Shown: positions 34,651 to 46,128 of the stretch, piece after piece | Layout of the letters: each line of letters begins with the position of its first letter | Numbering within the stretch: the stretch's first letter is position 1 | Assembly (NCBI GenBank): GCA_024760905.1 | Contig: CM045733.1 | Location: forward strand, 34,835,501-34,899,500 | Length of the DNA stretch: 64,000 nt | Source: Plotosus lineatus | Lineage: Eukaryota; Chordata; Actinopteri; Siluriformes; Plotosidae | Reading direction: 5' to 3' | Position numbers and translations under genes: made by a program | Notes under the pieces: generated by a model | Database searches by the model: none | Seen by the model: the letters and a program-made list of their open reading frames with translations, nothing else | Told to the model about the DNA's origin: nothing

Positions 34651-35155
34651 ATCTACTTTAATCAATTTATGGCAGACCTCTGTACAATCTTAGAATAAGC
34701 AAGATGTGTATCACGTGTGTGCATGAGCGAGTTTTCTAGGTCAAGAATTTTGTCAACTAGAAATGAAAGGAAATTCAAGCAGTGGATTGTATTTGCATTG
34801 AATGTTTAAGGAAAGCTTTAAGCCTTAAATTGTGACCTATGAATAATCATGCCCAGTGCACATTGTACCATTGTTGGCTGGTCAAATGAACTTTATAGGC
34901 TTGAACAGTGGAAATCTGAGCATTGTGAAAACCAGTGTACATATGAGCCGCCTTTTGCTTTGTACCCATTTCCTTTTGAAAGGAAAAACCCAATGAATGA
35001 GGTGGATAACACCAGTTAGTTTATTTTTCATTTGTATTTTTAAGACTTTAAAAATATTTACAGCAATGTACATCTGTAACCCAATGTTACACTTTAGGCT
35101 TACAACTAGCGATAAAGTGCCGATTTTTATTTAATTATATATATATATATATATC
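34651..35155. other. Intergenic sequence, nothing recognised
   Basis: No gene seen; ends in a short (AT)n at about 35135-35154. Confidence 0.4.
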
Positions 35156-36085
35156 TTGGTTGTCCATTGGATCCGATGATGATGTGTGCATTTTGCGGCT
35201 CATCGATGAATGCGAAGGTGACTCTGCAGTCCTCGCCTGGAGGCGCAGAGTCTTGAACAGTGGGGGCATTGGAAGTCCGTTCTAGTGATTACTGCTGATG
35301 CAGTTCTGTGCCGCTTGTCTCTGGCAACAGTGAACTTCTGGCACCGCACTTTTTCAAAGTTGGCAGCTACTTTATGGATTGAGGCCACCCATTTTGGTCT
35401 GTCCATAGCATGCTGCTCAAGTTCCTTTGGCTTGATATGATACCACTGGATGTTTGCTTTCACGGTGTCTTTGTATCGCAGCTTTGGGTGGCCTTGGTTT
35501 CTTTTGCCGAGCTAGAGTTCACCGTACATCAGGCGTCTTGGCATCCTGGACTCCTCCATTCGAATTACATGCCCCACCCATCGAAGTTGAGCCTTGATGA
35601 TCATAAACTCAATGCTGGTGGAGTTGGCACACTCTAGGACCTCCAAGTTGGTAAAGTAGTCCTGCCAGCTGACTCTGAGGATGGAGCGAAGAGCTTGCAT
35701 GTGGAAGTGCTCCAATTTTTTGACATGTCTGCGATACAGTGTCCATGTTTCACAACTGTAGAGAAGGGACGGAAGTACCACAGCATTGTAGACCTTCAAT
35801 TTTGTTGATAGCCGGATACGGTGTTGATTGAGCACTCGGGTGCGGAGTCTGCCGAGCGCCTGGCTAGCCTTGCCAATCCTATAAGTGATTTCTTTGTCCA
35901 GGGAGCCATCACAGGAGATGGTGCTTCCCAGGTACTTAAAATGTTTAACATTGGCGAGTGGTGTGTCGCCGATGAAAATGCTGGGTGCGGGAGGGTGGGT
36001 GTTTGGTGCAGGTTGGTGAAGCACCTCCGTCTTGCTGAGACTGACGGTCAGGCCGAAGAGTTTGGAGGCCTCAGAGAAGCCTCTA
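35156..36085 (-). mobile_element. Non-LTR retrotransposon 3' half (family X)
   Basis: Minus-strand LINE piece that runs from inside the reverse transcriptase to the 3' terminus, where its last bases (reverse complement of 'atcttggttgtccattggat') abut an (AT)n. It ends at the right in the long (TA)n tract at 36088. Clade not resolved; related to, but clearly different from, the LINE that starts on the other side of the tract. Confidence 0.8.
35200..36085 (-). pseudogene. LINE reverse transcriptase C-terminus with C2H2 zinc finger
   Basis: Two minus frames. 35512-36085 reads [38 protein letters not shown], a hydrophobic 'YNAVVLPSLLYSCETWTLY' segment and LRWVGHVIRMEESRMPRRL, the post-catalytic thumb region of APE-type LINE polymerases. 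A frameshift or stop near 35463-35512 separates it from 35200-35463, which ends in FQCPHCSRLCASRRGLQSHL then RIHR, a single C2H2 finger (Cys-x2-Cys, His-x3-His) at the extreme carboxyl end. The catalytic YADD box is not included. The finger probably binds the element's RNA or target DNA; that role is inference. Confidence 0.8.
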
Positions 36086-36087
36086 AA

Positions 36088-36207
<120 letters not shown>

Positions 36208-36981
36208 CAAATGGGTGTTGTGATGCGCAAAGTGTGGTAATTGTGGTTGTAGTAGTAGTGCTTGTCACCTCTCGCTTTCAACTAACACCGCTGGCTAGCA
36301 GCTTGCCTGTGAAAAGGGGAGCCGAGTGAGTAAGTCTTTCCCTGCCAGTACATAGCCTCTCCACCATCAAGCCCCATGTAGTGCCTCCTCACGGCGACAC
36401 ATGGTAACTGAGTACCTTGCGGACTCAGGCTGAACTACAGGGGACTCGGAGGAGGTTTGGTCCCCAGACATGCGGCATGCAGGCCCACCGGCGTGTGGAC
36501 ACGCCCTGATGCCCATGACCCAAATCCTCAATGATGGGTTAAATAGTCCCACTGCCTTGTGGATTCCCTTGATTGGGAGAAGGCTAAGGAGTAAACCCTA
36601 CAGAAATCCAGAGTGGAGCCCCTAAGGCAGTTGGTCTGAGGATTCCCCTACCTTCTGGCAACTCCTGCAGCTGCGCTGGTACCAAATTGTACTGGATCTT
36701 CCTTTCCTTTGGATGTTATCAGCGAGGCCGAGAGGGGGGACTTGCGTCTGGGCAGCACAAGTTCTCCATAGTTCCCGCCCAGGCTCGTAGCGCACTGGAG
36801 AGGACACTCCAGCGTTGATGCAAGATTTCGGCTCTTCGGAAGTAGCAGTTACCGGTTAAAAGCTCATTCCAATTGGCGTAGGATAAGGGCGCCTGGGGCT
36901 ACTTCCGACAGTGGGGGAGACCATCGTGTCTCACTGGACAGCTACCGCCCGCTCCAAGCTGGGCAGCCCCCAGCCAGTAAG

Positions 36982-37377
36982 GTGCTGTCCCGCCACAGCT
37001 CACCTTCCTTGCTGGGTGCGCAGGGCTTAGGGACTGACCATCTCGACAAGCAAGCTGTAAATTCTGCACCAGGCAGACAAAAACGGATAGATACGAAGAC
37101 TCCAGCTCTTCGAATAGCAAGCTGGAATGTAGGGACTATGTGTCCTGGACTGACAAGCGATCTTCAGCAAATTGACGATGCCCGCAAGACTGCAGTCATC
37201 GACCATGAACTGACATGTCTGAATATCGACATTGCTTGTCTACAGGAAACCCGCCTAGCTGACAGTGGTACTATCAAAGAGGCCAACTACACCTTCTACT
37301 GGCAGGGCCTGCCACAAGACAACCCGAGACTGCATGGTGTAGGTCTCTGTGAAGAACTCGTTGACTACGGCGATTGA
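36982..37377 (+). pseudogene. LINE family Y endonuclease, N-terminal part
   Basis: 131-codon frame whose useful part begins near residue 45: LRIASWNVGTMCPGLT (asparagine of the APE active site), then DIACLQETRLADSG (the metal-binding glutamate), then FYWQGLPQDNPRLHGVG. It represents the first third of an exonuclease/endonuclease/phosphatase-fold domain that nicks target DNA. A frameshift at about 37350 moves the continuation to the next frame, which begins KNSLTTAIEPPTSG. The ATG at 36982 is not necessarily the native start, since the region before residue 40 looks like leader sequence. Confidence 0.82.
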
Positions 37378-39220
37378 ACCTCCTACCAGTGGATCAGAGA
37401 GAATCCTCACTTTACTCCTTGCTACAACTGCAGGTTTTGTAAATCTCCTCAGCATCTATGCACCAACACTCAGTTCCACCCCAGAGGCCAAGAACCAGTT
37501 TTACGAGGCTCTGGATGATACAATTTCCAGGATCCCCAGCACTGAAGGACTTTACCTACTAGGAGACTTCAATGCTAGAGTGGGCGCCGACTGTGACACT
37601 TGGCCTTCCTGCCTTGGTCACCACGGCATAGGCAGGATGAATGAGAATGGACAGAGGTTGTTGGCACTGTGCTGCCATCATGGCCTGTGTGTAACAAATA
37701 TATACTTCAAGTGCAAAGACCACCACAAAGTTTCCTGGAGACACCCCAGATCTTGCCATTGGCACCAGCTAGACCTTATCCTCACCAGGCACACGGATCT
37801 GAGCAGCGTTCTCCACACTAGAAGTTTACATAGTGCAGACTGCGACACAGACTACACCCTCGTTGGAAGCAGGATACGGCTGACAACAAAGAGGATCCAT
37901 CACTCTAAAACTAAAGGCCTCACACGCATCAACACCTGCTCCTCAAGGGATCCCCAGCGAATCCAACTGTTTCATGACACAGTCAAGGAGAAGTTGGCTT
38001 TGCAGACTCCTGGCAAAGACATCAACAGCAAGTGGAGCTTCCTAAGAGATACTATCTACACAACAGCCCTCACCGCTTTTGGGAAAAAGGAGCGTCGGAG
38101 TGTAGACTGGTACGAGGCTCACTGGGAGGAGATGCAGCCTGTGACAGAAGCCAAGAGGGAAGCCCTCCTAGCATACAAGCAAAACCCCAGCACCAGTACT
38201 CGGGACACCCTCAAAGCTGCACGAAACAAGGCCCAGCAGACAGCCTGCCGCTGTGCAAACGACTTCTGGCTGAACCTCTGCAGCAAGATCCAGATGGCAG
38301 CTGACACTGGCAACGCAATGGCCATGTACAATGACATCAAGACAGCTACTGGCCCAATCACAATTAAGACTGCACCCCTCAAGACCAAGACCGGGGAGGT
38401 GATCACGGACCAAGGCCAGCAGCTTGAACGCTGGGTGGAACATTACCTGGAGCTGTACACAACCAAGAATGTGGTGACCGATGCAGCATTAAATACCCTA
38501 CCTAACTTACCTGTCATGGAGGATCTGGATTACCTGCCTTCAGTGGATGAACTGGGCAAAGCCATTGATTGTCTGGCCTGTGGAAAAGCCCCTGGAAAGG
38601 ATGGCATCCCCCCTGAAGTCTTGAAGAGTGGCAAGCCAGCACTCCTGCAGCACCTCCATGAGCTGCTGTGCTTATGCTGGAAGAAAGGGTTCATCCCCCA
38701 GGAAATGCACGATGCAAACATTGTAACCCTCTACAAAAACAAGGGTGACCGCATTGACTGTAACAGCTACCGTGGCATCTCCCTCCTTAGCATCATGGGG
38801 AAAGTCTTTGCTCGTGTTGTCCTTACTCGCCTTCAGATTCTTGCTTCCCGGGTGTACCCAGAATCGCAGTGTGGTTTCAGGGCAGGCCGATCCAAAGTCG
38901 ATATGATCTTCTCTCTTCGTCAACTGCAAGAGGAGTGTCGGGAGCAGCAGAAGCCCCTGTACATTGCTTTCATAGACCTGGCTAAAGCATTCAACCTGGT
39001 CAGCAGAAGCAGACTCTTCAGCCTCCTGCAGAAGATTGGATGTCCTCAAAGGTTACTTCATATTGTGACCTCCTTTCACGAGGACATTCACAGCACAGTC
39101 TGCTTCAATGGTGGGACTTCTGCAGCTTTCCCAGTGAGCAGTGGTGTGAAGCAAGGCTGCGTCCTAGCTCCGACACTCTGGGATATTCTTCTCGATGCTT
39201 CTTCAGTATGCCTTCTCTGA
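37349..39220 (+). CDS. LINE family Y endonuclease/reverse transcriptase (623 codons, frameshifted at both ends)
   Basis: Longest coding remnant in the window. Residues 1-190 complete the endonuclease: LLSIYAPTLSS, YLLGDFNARVGAD (catalytic D-x-N), WHQLDLILTR and SADCDTDYTLVGS (final D-H position reads DY). Residues about 190-370 form a basic linker. Reverse transcriptase starts near 415: GKAPGKDGIPPEVLKSG, ANIVTLYKNKGDR, NSYRGISLLSIMGKV, QCGFRAGRS, YIAFIDLAKAFNLVSR (first catalytic Asp block) and SSGVKQGCVLAPTLWDIL. A frameshift near 39190 pushes the FADD box into the next frame. Both frameshifts make the copy inactive, though the sequence between is well kept, which suggests fairly recent decay. 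Confidence 0.88.
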   Translation: MKNSLTTAIEPPTSGSERILTLLLATTAGFVNLLSIYAPTLSSTPEAKNQFYEALDDTISRIPSTEGLYLLGDFNARVGADCDTWPSCLGHHGIGRMNENGQRLLALCCHHGLCVTNIYFKCKDHHKVSWRHPRSCHWHQLDLILTRHTDLSSVLHTRSLHSADCDTDYTLVGSRIRLTTKRIHHSKTKGLTRINTCSSRDPQRIQLFHDTVKEKLALQTPGKDINSKWSFLRDTIYTTALTAFGKKERRSVDWYEAHWEEMQPVTEAKREALLAYKQNPSTSTRDTLKAARNKAQQTACRCANDFWLNLCSKIQMAADTGNAMAMYNDIKTATGPITIKTAPLKTKTGEVITDQGQQLERWVEHYLELYTTKNVVTDAALNTLPNLPVMEDLDYLPSVDELGKAIDCLACGKAPGKDGIPPEVLKSGKPALLQHLHELLCLCWKKGFIPQEMHDANIVTLYKNKGDRIDCNSYRGISLLSIMGKVFARVVLTRLQILASRVYPESQCGFRAGRSKVDMIFSLRQLQEECREQQKPLYIAFIDLAKAFNLVSRSRLFSLLQKIGCPQRLLHIVTSFHEDIHSTVCFNGGTSAAFPVSSGVKQGCVLAPTLWDILLDASSVCLL

Positions 39221-39745
39221 TAGTGAGGAAGGGATCCATATCCACACCAGGTCAGATGGAAAATTGTTTAACATAGCTCGACTGCGCGCTAAGACGAAGG
39301 TGAGGCAGGTCCTCATCCGTGAGATGCTGTTCGCGGATGACGCTGCACTGACGTCCCACACTGAGGCTGGTCTTCAAGAGCTAGTCAATCGCCTGTCCCA
39401 TGCCTGTAATGAATTCGGACTGACCATCAGCCTGAAGAAGACAAACATCCTGGACCAGGGCACAAACACAGTCCCAAACATCAACATAAATAACACGCAG
39501 CTTGAGGTCGTGGACTCCTTCACCTACCTGGAATCCACTATCACCAACACTCTCTCTCTTGACATAGAGATCTCATGCAGAATCGGGAAAGTCGCCGCAG
39601 TGATGTCCAAACTGAACAAGCATGTATGGAGTAATACCCAGCTAACAGAGAACACCAAGCTACGTGTCTACCAGGCCTGTGTACTCAGCACACTCCTTTG
39701 TGGCAGTGAGGCCTGGTCCACGTACGCTGGTCAGGAAAACAATGA
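39195..39745 (+). pseudogene. LINE family Y reverse transcriptase, catalytic and thumb part
   Basis: Continuation after the frameshift near 39190. It carries IHTRSDGKLFNIARLRAKTK, then MLFADDAALTSHTEAGLQEL with both catalytic aspartates, LTISLKKTNILDQG, VVDSFTYLESTI and VYQACVLSTLLCGSEAW. It breaks off after YAGQENN at about 39745, where (CA)n begins; the frame continues only through threonine/histidine repeats. The conserved LINE end found in family X (thumb, zinc finger) is missing. Confidence 0.85.
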
Positions 39746-39756
39746 CGCGTGTTCGT

Positions 39757-39769
39757 GCACACACACTCA

Positions 39770-39813
<44 letters not shown>
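39757..39813. repeat. (CA)n microsatellite
   Basis: CA repeats beginning where the family Y LINE is cut. Confidence 0.96.
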
Positions 39814-39815
<2 letters not shown>

Positions 39816-40050
39816 CACACACTCAGATGCGCACCTCACATAAAAATGTAAGTAGTTTTGTTGGGGATTTGGGTTGTGTTTTTGCTTGTTTTTTTTTTTT
39901 TTTTTTTGCATAATTGGCCTTCTTTTGCGGCATTTTTCTTAACTTTTCCCCTATTTTTCCTTTGTTTTGATTTTTTGATGAATGTTTTTGAAAAACCTGC
40001 AATGCACTGAGTTGCAGGAACTGAAGCGTGAAGTAGCAAGGGATCACTGT
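39814..40050. other. Spacer, nothing recognised
   Basis: T-rich stretch with a long T run at about 39889-39907. Confidence 0.4.
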
Positions 40051-40170
<120 letters not shown>

Positions 40171-41690
40171 CTTCTTCTTTTCCTTTCGGCTTTTCCTTTC
40201 AGGGGTCGCCCGCAGCAAACCATCCGCCTCCATCTCACCCGATCCTCTGTATCTTCTACTCTTACTCCAACTACCTTCATGTCCTCCTTCACCACATCCA
40301 TAAATCTTCTCTTTGGTCTTCCTCTAGACTTTCTGCCTGGTAGTTCCAACCTCAGCATCCTACTACCAATATACTCACTATCCCTCCTCTGTACTTGTTC
40401 AAACCATCTCAATCGAGCCTCTCTGACTTTGTCTCCAAAACCTCTAACATAGACTGTCCCTCTGATGTACTCATTCCTGATCCTATCCATCCTTGTTACT
40501 CCCAAAGAGAACCTCAAGATTTTCATCTCTGCTACCTCCAGCTCTGCCTCCTGTCTTTTCCCAAGGGCCAGTTTCTAAACCATACAACATCACTGGCCTC
40601 ATCACTGTCTTATACACTTTTCCTTTCGTTCTTGCCAATACCTTCCTATCGCACATCACACCAGATACTTTTCTCCAACCATTCCAACCTGCCTGCACAT
40701 GCTTCTTCACCTCTTTTCCACACTCTCCATTGTTCTGGATTGTTGAGCTGAAGTACTTAAAATCCTCCACCTTCTTTATCTCTGCTCCCTGTAACCTCAC
40801 CGTTCCTCTTGGGTCCTTGTCGTTCACACACATGTATTCTGTTTTACTGAGGCTAACCTTCAGTCCTCTCCTTTCCAGGGTATACCTCCACCTCTCTAGA
40901 TTTTCCTGCACTTGTTCTCTGCTCTCACTACAGATCACAGTGTCATCTGCAAACATCATAGTCCATGGAGAGTCTTGTCTAACTTCATCTGTCAGCCTGT
41001 CCATCACCATAGCAAACAATAAAGGGCTCAGAGCTGACCCTTGATGCAGTCCCACCTCCACCTTGAACTCTTCTGTCACACCGACAATATACCTCACCAC
41101 TGTCTTACATCTCTCAAACATGTCCTGTACCACTCTAACATACTTCTCTGCCACTCCAGACTTCCTCATGCAATACCACAGTTCTTCTCTCGGCACCCTG
41201 TCATATGCTTTCTCCAGATCCACAAAGGCACAATGCAGTGCCTTCTGACATTCTCTGTACTTCTCTATTAACATCCTCAAGGCAAACACTGCATCTGTGG
41301 TGCTCTTTCTTGGCATGAAACCAAACTGTTGTTCACAAATGCTGACCTCTGTCCTTAGTCTAGCTTCCACTATTTTTTCCCATAGCTTCATCGTATGGCT
41401 CATCAACTTTATCCCTCTCTAGTTGCAACAACTCTGCACATCTCCCTTGTTCTTAAAAATGGGCACCATCACACTTCTTTTCCATTCCTCCAGCCTCAGA
41501 AAATACCTCACATATTTTCTGACAAAAATCTACTGCTACCTCTCCTAGACACTTCCATACCTCCACCGGTATATCATCAGGACCAACTGCCTTTCCACGC
41601 TTCATCCTCTTCAATGCCCTCCTCACTTCACCCTTACTAATCGTTGCTACTTCCTGGTCCTCAACGGTCACCTCTTCTACTTTTTTTTAC
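40171..41690 (-). mobile_element. RTE LINE, 5'-truncated, most of the reverse transcriptase
   Basis: Minus strand. The 3' end is 'cttcttcttttcctttcggc' at 40171-40190 (the LINE tail in reverse) and the element extends to the start of the reverse transcriptase at about 41690. It is the most complete polymerase of this family in the window. No target duplication could be found, perhaps because the left flank is a microsatellite. Confidence 0.9.
40483..41406 (-). CDS. RTE reverse transcriptase, 307-codon frame
   Basis: Minus-strand frame covering palm, thumb and part of the connection region. In order: MKLWEKIVEARLRTEV, QQFGFMPRKSTTDAVFAL, CAFVDLEKAYDRVPREELW (first catalytic aspartate), VGLHQGSALSPLLFAMVMD, PWTMMFADDTVICSESREQ (catalytic FADD) and KVYKTVMRPVMLYGLET. 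After that a frameshift near 40565 destroys the frame (GPWEKTGGRAGGSRDE). The carboxyl end continues in another frame at 40200-40526 (RLRWFEQVQRRDSEYIG). The amino side, with KGEVRRALKRMKRGKAVGPD, lies at 41453-41671 after another frame change. It would copy LINE RNA into DNA at a nicked target. Relatively young-looking but inactive. Confidence 0.88.
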   Translation of the reverse strand: MMSHTMKLWEKIVEARLRTEVSICEQQFGFMPRKSTTDAVFALRMLIEKYRECQKALHCAFVDLEKAYDRVPREELWYCMRKSGVAEKYVRVVQDMFERCKTVVRYIVGVTEEFKVEVGLHQGSALSPLLFAMVMDRLTDEVRQDSPWTMMFADDTVICSESREQVQENLERWRYTLERRGLKVSLSKTEYMCVNDKDPRGTVRLQGAEIKKVEDFKYFSSTIQNNGECGKEVKKHVQAGWNGWRKVSGVMCDRKVLARTKGKVYKTVMRPVMLYGLETGPWEKTGGRAGGSRDENLEVLFGSNKDG

Positions 41691-41749
41691 ATCCAATCAC
41701 AAGGAATGTACATCGATCCTTGAAGGTTGAATGATGCTCATACAGGGAT

Positions 41750-42003
41750 TGCCATAGCTGTGCTCACAATGATCTACCCAATGGTTTGCCAGGCCACATA
41801 CGGACTCACTCACACCTACGCGCAATTTGGAAAAGCCAATTAACCTACTGTGTTTTGTTTTTGGATTCTGGGAGGAAACCGGAGTACCCAAACAAGCACA
41901 AGGGGAACATGTAAACTCCACACAGAAATGCCCAGGCCTGGAATTGAACCCAGGCCTTCTTGCTATGAGGTTGACGTGCTAACCACTACACCACCGTGCC
42001 GCC
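41750..42003 (-). mobile_element. SINE-A copy
   Basis: Reverse: 'gcgcaatttggaaaagccaa', 'ggattctgggaggaaaccgg', 'aacatgtaaactccacacag', B-box region 'ggaattgaacccaggcc' and head 'gctaaccactacaccaccgt'. Confidence 0.82.
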
Positions 42004-42104
42004 CCATATACACAAATACTGTATATTGTACATACGTGCTCACTTACTCATAGAATATGGATAAGACTTCACTATTTTTGAGGCTTGGTGGCCAGGCCAA
42101 CAAA

Positions 42105-42315
42105 AGTATACACCTATTCACCCTCACATATACCTTTGCAGAATTTGAGAATACCCGATACCCTCATGTATAGGTCTTTGGACTGTGGGGGGACATACAC
42201 AAGCAAAAGAAAACTTGCAAACTTCATACAGAAATGCCTCTTGCCATGTATTGGGCTCAAACCCATAACCTTCTTGCTGTAAGGCAGATGTGCTAAACAC
42301 TATGATATCATGGCT
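42105..42315 (-). mobile_element. SINE-A copy, diverged
   Basis: Reverse: 'gtctttggactgtgggggga', 'aaacttcatacagaaatgcc', 'gggctcaaacccataacctt', 'gatgtgctaaacactatgat'. Confidence 0.7.
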
Positions 42316-42448
42316 AATGAAGAAATTTAAGAAATTTGCTTATGCCATTAAGGGATATTCTGTGGAAAGTATTTTACTTGTTTATAGTACTACTGACTAA
42401 ACTTTAGAGTAATACCCCTTTTTAAAAAATAAGTAATTGGTTAACTTG

Positions 42449-42808
42449 CCACAACGTATTTCTGTTGCACATTCTTTGGGTCAAAGAAAAGACCACCTAA
42501 TGTGCCTAAGAAACAGTGACACAGTGGACAGACATCGCGAAGGTTGTGATGCCAGGTCACTATTGAGAGGGCTGTCTACTACAAATATGAAGTACTTGCT
42601 CAATGTGTGGAAAAGAGTATATAAGAGAAAAGGACTCTGCGCCTCCTCAGCCTTTCATGTGCCGGACTCCGTCAGACCCCATCAAACCCTAGACAACCTA
42701 GACATTACGAGCCAATGCTCAGCTCTGTATGTCTGACTGAATAAACAGCTACATCGATAGTTTGCCTCCTTTGCATTGCTTCAACTATCCACCCACCAGT
42801 CCGTCACA
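42449..42808 (+). mobile_element. Possible solo LTR
   Basis: About 360 bases starting TG and ending CA, with a TATA box (tatataag, 42618-42625), a polyadenylation signal AATAAA at 42740-42745 and a terminal 'ccgtcaca'. This promoter and poly(A) spacing fits the long terminal repeat of an LTR retrotransposon. No internal genes are nearby and no target duplication was found, so the ends are uncertain. Confidence 0.45.
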
Positions 42809-43157
42809 CAGAAAAGAAACCTCCTGTGCAATTAAATTATTTTGTAAATTTCTGAGTTAATTTACAGATCAGTAATGTAATGATCTGTGCTGAGATAAGC
42901 ATCATCGCCAAAACCTAATGGAGTGTTGCTTTGACCATACACCACTGGAAAAATAAACAAAATAAAATAAAAATGGTTTTGCCTAAAGTTGTGACCAACA
43001 AAAAGAGAGACTAACAAATGAATGCCAACAAAACCATGACCTTCAATTAGTATAAACATTGAACCCAATTAGCTAGTCTATACTTCAGTTATGAGACTTG
43101 TGGTTTCTTTTTGAATAAATTATATTTGGATCTTATGACAAACAATATTATACGACG
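42809..43157. other. Intergenic sequence, nothing recognised
   Basis: No gene or repeat family recognised. Confidence 0.35.
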
Positions 43158-44250
43158 TTTTTCAAGATCGTCATCAACAGCAACATCTTTCTCCACTTAA
43201 TCTGGGGTCAGGTCGCAAGGGCAGCAGCCTAAACAGTGAGATCCAGACGTCCCTCTCCCCAGCCACTTCCTATAGCTCTTCAGGGGATGTATATCTAAGG
43301 GACAGCCTCACCACCCTTTGAAGGAAGCTCATTTCAACTGCTTGTATCCATGATATTGTTCTTTTGATCACCACGCACAATTTTTGACCATAGACGAGGG
43401 TTTGGACATAGTTTGACTGGTAAATCAAGAGCTTTACTTTGCGACTCAGATCCCTCTTCACCATGACAGATCAGTACAAGCTCCGCTTAACAGCAGAGGC
43501 TGCAATAATCCCCCTGTTGATCTCCCTTTCCATCTATTACTTATGAACAAGACTCTGAGATACTTGAACTCCTCCACTTGGGGCAGGACCTCTTTCCAGA
43601 CCCAGAGGGTGCATTCCATTGTTTTCCAGCTGAGAACCACATGGAGGTGCTGATTCTCATCCCGACCACATCGCACTCGGTTGCAAATCACTCCAGTGAG
43701 ATCTGGATGTCCCGGATTGATGAAGCCAAAAAGGATAAAGTCATCCACAAAAAAGCAGATGCCCGATGGGAACCAAACCAGAACCTCTCAATGTAATGGT
43801 TCTGCACCTGGAAATTCTGTCCAAAAAAATTCTGAACAGAATTGATGACAAAGTTGGTAGGCTCCAACCCTTAGTGGAAATAATACGACCTGTTGTTACC
43901 AATGCAGACCAAGGTCTGGCTTCACTGATAAAGAGACCGAATGGCTGGTAGCAAAGGGTCCGGTATGCCTTACTCCTGGAACACACCTCACACTCACTGT
44001 CGCCTGAGGGACACGGTTGAAGGCCTTCTCTAAATCCACAAAACACATGTGGATAAATTGGGCAAACTCTCATACCCCCTCCAGGATTCTGTTGAGTGTA
44101 TGGTTGGTTGAGAGTGTTTCGGCCAGGATGAAAGCCATATTGTTCCTTCTGGACTCGAGCTTCAACCATTGGTTGAATCCTCCACTACACCCCAACAAAC
44201 CATACTGACACGTCAAACAATACAGTCCTTTCCTTGCCACCATCTTAGTC
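43158..44250 (-). mobile_element. Rex3 LINE, 5'-truncated
   Basis: Minus-strand copy of Rex3 (RTE clade). The 3' end is at about 43158-43200 (ttaatctggggtcaggtcgc). The plus strand then follows Rex3 reverse text: 'ccctctccccagccacttcc', 'gaacaagactctgagatact', 'agaattgatgacaaagttgg' and 'tctaaatccacaaaacacat'. The translated minus strand is the polymerase, including the region before and after its catalytic box, but stops and frameshifts are frequent (best frames 43458-43748 and 43741-44169). Truncated at about 44250. Confidence 0.85.
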
Positions 44251-46038
44251 ATTAGGGATATGTAAGGGTTGTTAAACAGGAAATCTTTAAATGCCTTTAC
44301 ACTTTGTAAGCCCTTACTTTCACTGTTTTACTGTGTAAACCAGTTTTGTGACAATGGTATTTGTAAAAAGCACTACAGTATAATGTACAAATAAAACTGA
44401 ATTGAAATTCATCGAGTCCTAAAATATCCAACATAGCAAAAAATAAACAGCAACTCACTGTCTCACAGATAGACCTACAGTTAATCATGGAATGAATTCT
44501 GCTTTTTTACTTTGATATACTGGTAGTCAGAGTTGCGGTCTTGTTACTAACACACGTACACATAAGCCACAAAAAGTTTTCTCTACTCCCACTCAGGCTT
44601 CTGAACTCTGTTCTCTTAATGAAATGAAGTTTAGGCTGTATAAACTATGATTATTTGGCAGGACCAATTTTAGTCAATTAATCTTTCTCTGGTCACCTAG
44701 TAAAATTTTAGGCTATTTCAAGTTCTCACTTAATTATTTTTAATGAGTAAAAAGCCAATGATGAATGTGATTGTTATTACGGATGACTGAATCCCTTTTT
44801 AAATTTTCAAGCAAAATTATTTTTCAAATAGAATAAGACACACTTAAAATGCCGTATTAACTTTACATGTTAACACACAAACTACACATACACTTAAATT
44901 CATCACTTTTACATTGCTTTTACAAAAGGCATACTGAAACTTTGTTTTTGCATTAAATTTGGTGGCATTTTCTGGTATATTCAGAGACTAATGTAAGAAG
45001 TGATCGAAATACAGTAGTATCTTAAGAAGTAGTTATGGATCAGTTCACTGGCTGGCCACCACAGCCACCCCTACATGCATGTTGTGCTTTCTTCACACTA
45101 TTGGCTACAGACTGATGGTGGTCTGACTCCTAGTCCTCTGAATGGAAAATGCAGAAAATGTGACTGTTTGCTCTGGAAACTGCAAAAGGCATTTCCACAA
45201 TGCTGCTGGAAAGAAGATGGAAACACTATACTCAGGGTGCTTAGTCATATCCTTGTCTTCAACAACCCACCATGCGTTATCTACTCATTCCATTTTTTTA
45301 GTGTCAATTTTATTCTATTATGATCTTTGTTACCATTTGACACCTGACTGTTTCTTTTACTTACGTTAAGTAATAGTGCATTGGGTGCAGATGCATTGTT
45401 GGTTTAAAAAAAAAACTTCATCAAATCAGTGACAAATAACTTTTTTTTTACTTCCACCTGCCAGCCTCCCTGTGACCCTAATTTGGATTAAGTGGTTTAA
45501 AAAATGAATTAATGAATGAATGGCTCCCACCCTGTAACCTAACAGATCATAATTTATTTTGCATTATTCGTATTTATCTCAGCCAAGAAGTTCATATTTT
45601 ATATTCTTTTTTGTGTCTGTGTGTTCTTAGCAGGGTCATGTGTGGTATTTCATGAAATTTCTACCAGAGATAAGGCTTTGAACAAGGCAGACTTCATTAG
45701 TTTTTGTGGTTGACCCAGAGTAAATTCTGGATCCAGGCCTTTTGTTATACATTCTTTAACATTGTGGATTTTTTTTAATGTAGTATTACAATAAGCCCAA
45801 CAGGGAACTTGCTGTGTACTTTCTGTTATTGTTTGTGCTTGGTAGATGTTTGCACTGTAAATGTGTTGAACTTCTTATTAATGGGTTAGTATGGATTGTA
45901 AATGTATGCAGTGCACTGGACAGTTGTTGAGACAAAAGCCAAGACAGCGGACGCGACATGAACATGATACTTATCAGGATGATGGGTGGTATGGAGATAT
46001 GGAGAGGTGTGAAAAAAAGAGTAATTGGAATGCTGTTG

Positions 46039-46042
<4 letters not shown>
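44251..46042. other. Intergenic sequence with one SINE-A tail
   Basis: Mostly unrecognised AT-rich DNA. At 45455-45530 a plus-strand SINE-A 3' end is visible (gccagcctccctgtgaccct, then GAAT-type repeats). No gene supported. Confidence 0.45.
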
Positions 46043-46113
<71 letters not shown>

Positions 46114-46128
46114 GTGTGTTTGTGTGTC
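46043..46128. repeat. (TG)n microsatellite
   Basis: About 40 TG units with one CG interruption near the right end. Confidence 0.97.

Larger units (their letters stand above)
36230..39750 (+). mobile_element. Non-LTR retrotransposon (family Y), 5' end present, 3' end missing
   Basis: Plus-strand LINE of about 3.5 kb: a GC-rich leader (36240-37080), endonuclease, then reverse transcriptase, up to about 39740 where it meets a (CA)n tract. Unlike normal LINE truncation, it is the 3' end that is lost. GC content is clearly above that of the flanks. Clade unresolved: APE-type, with the 'SWRHPRSCHWHQLDLILTR' style endonuclease end. Confidence 0.88.
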
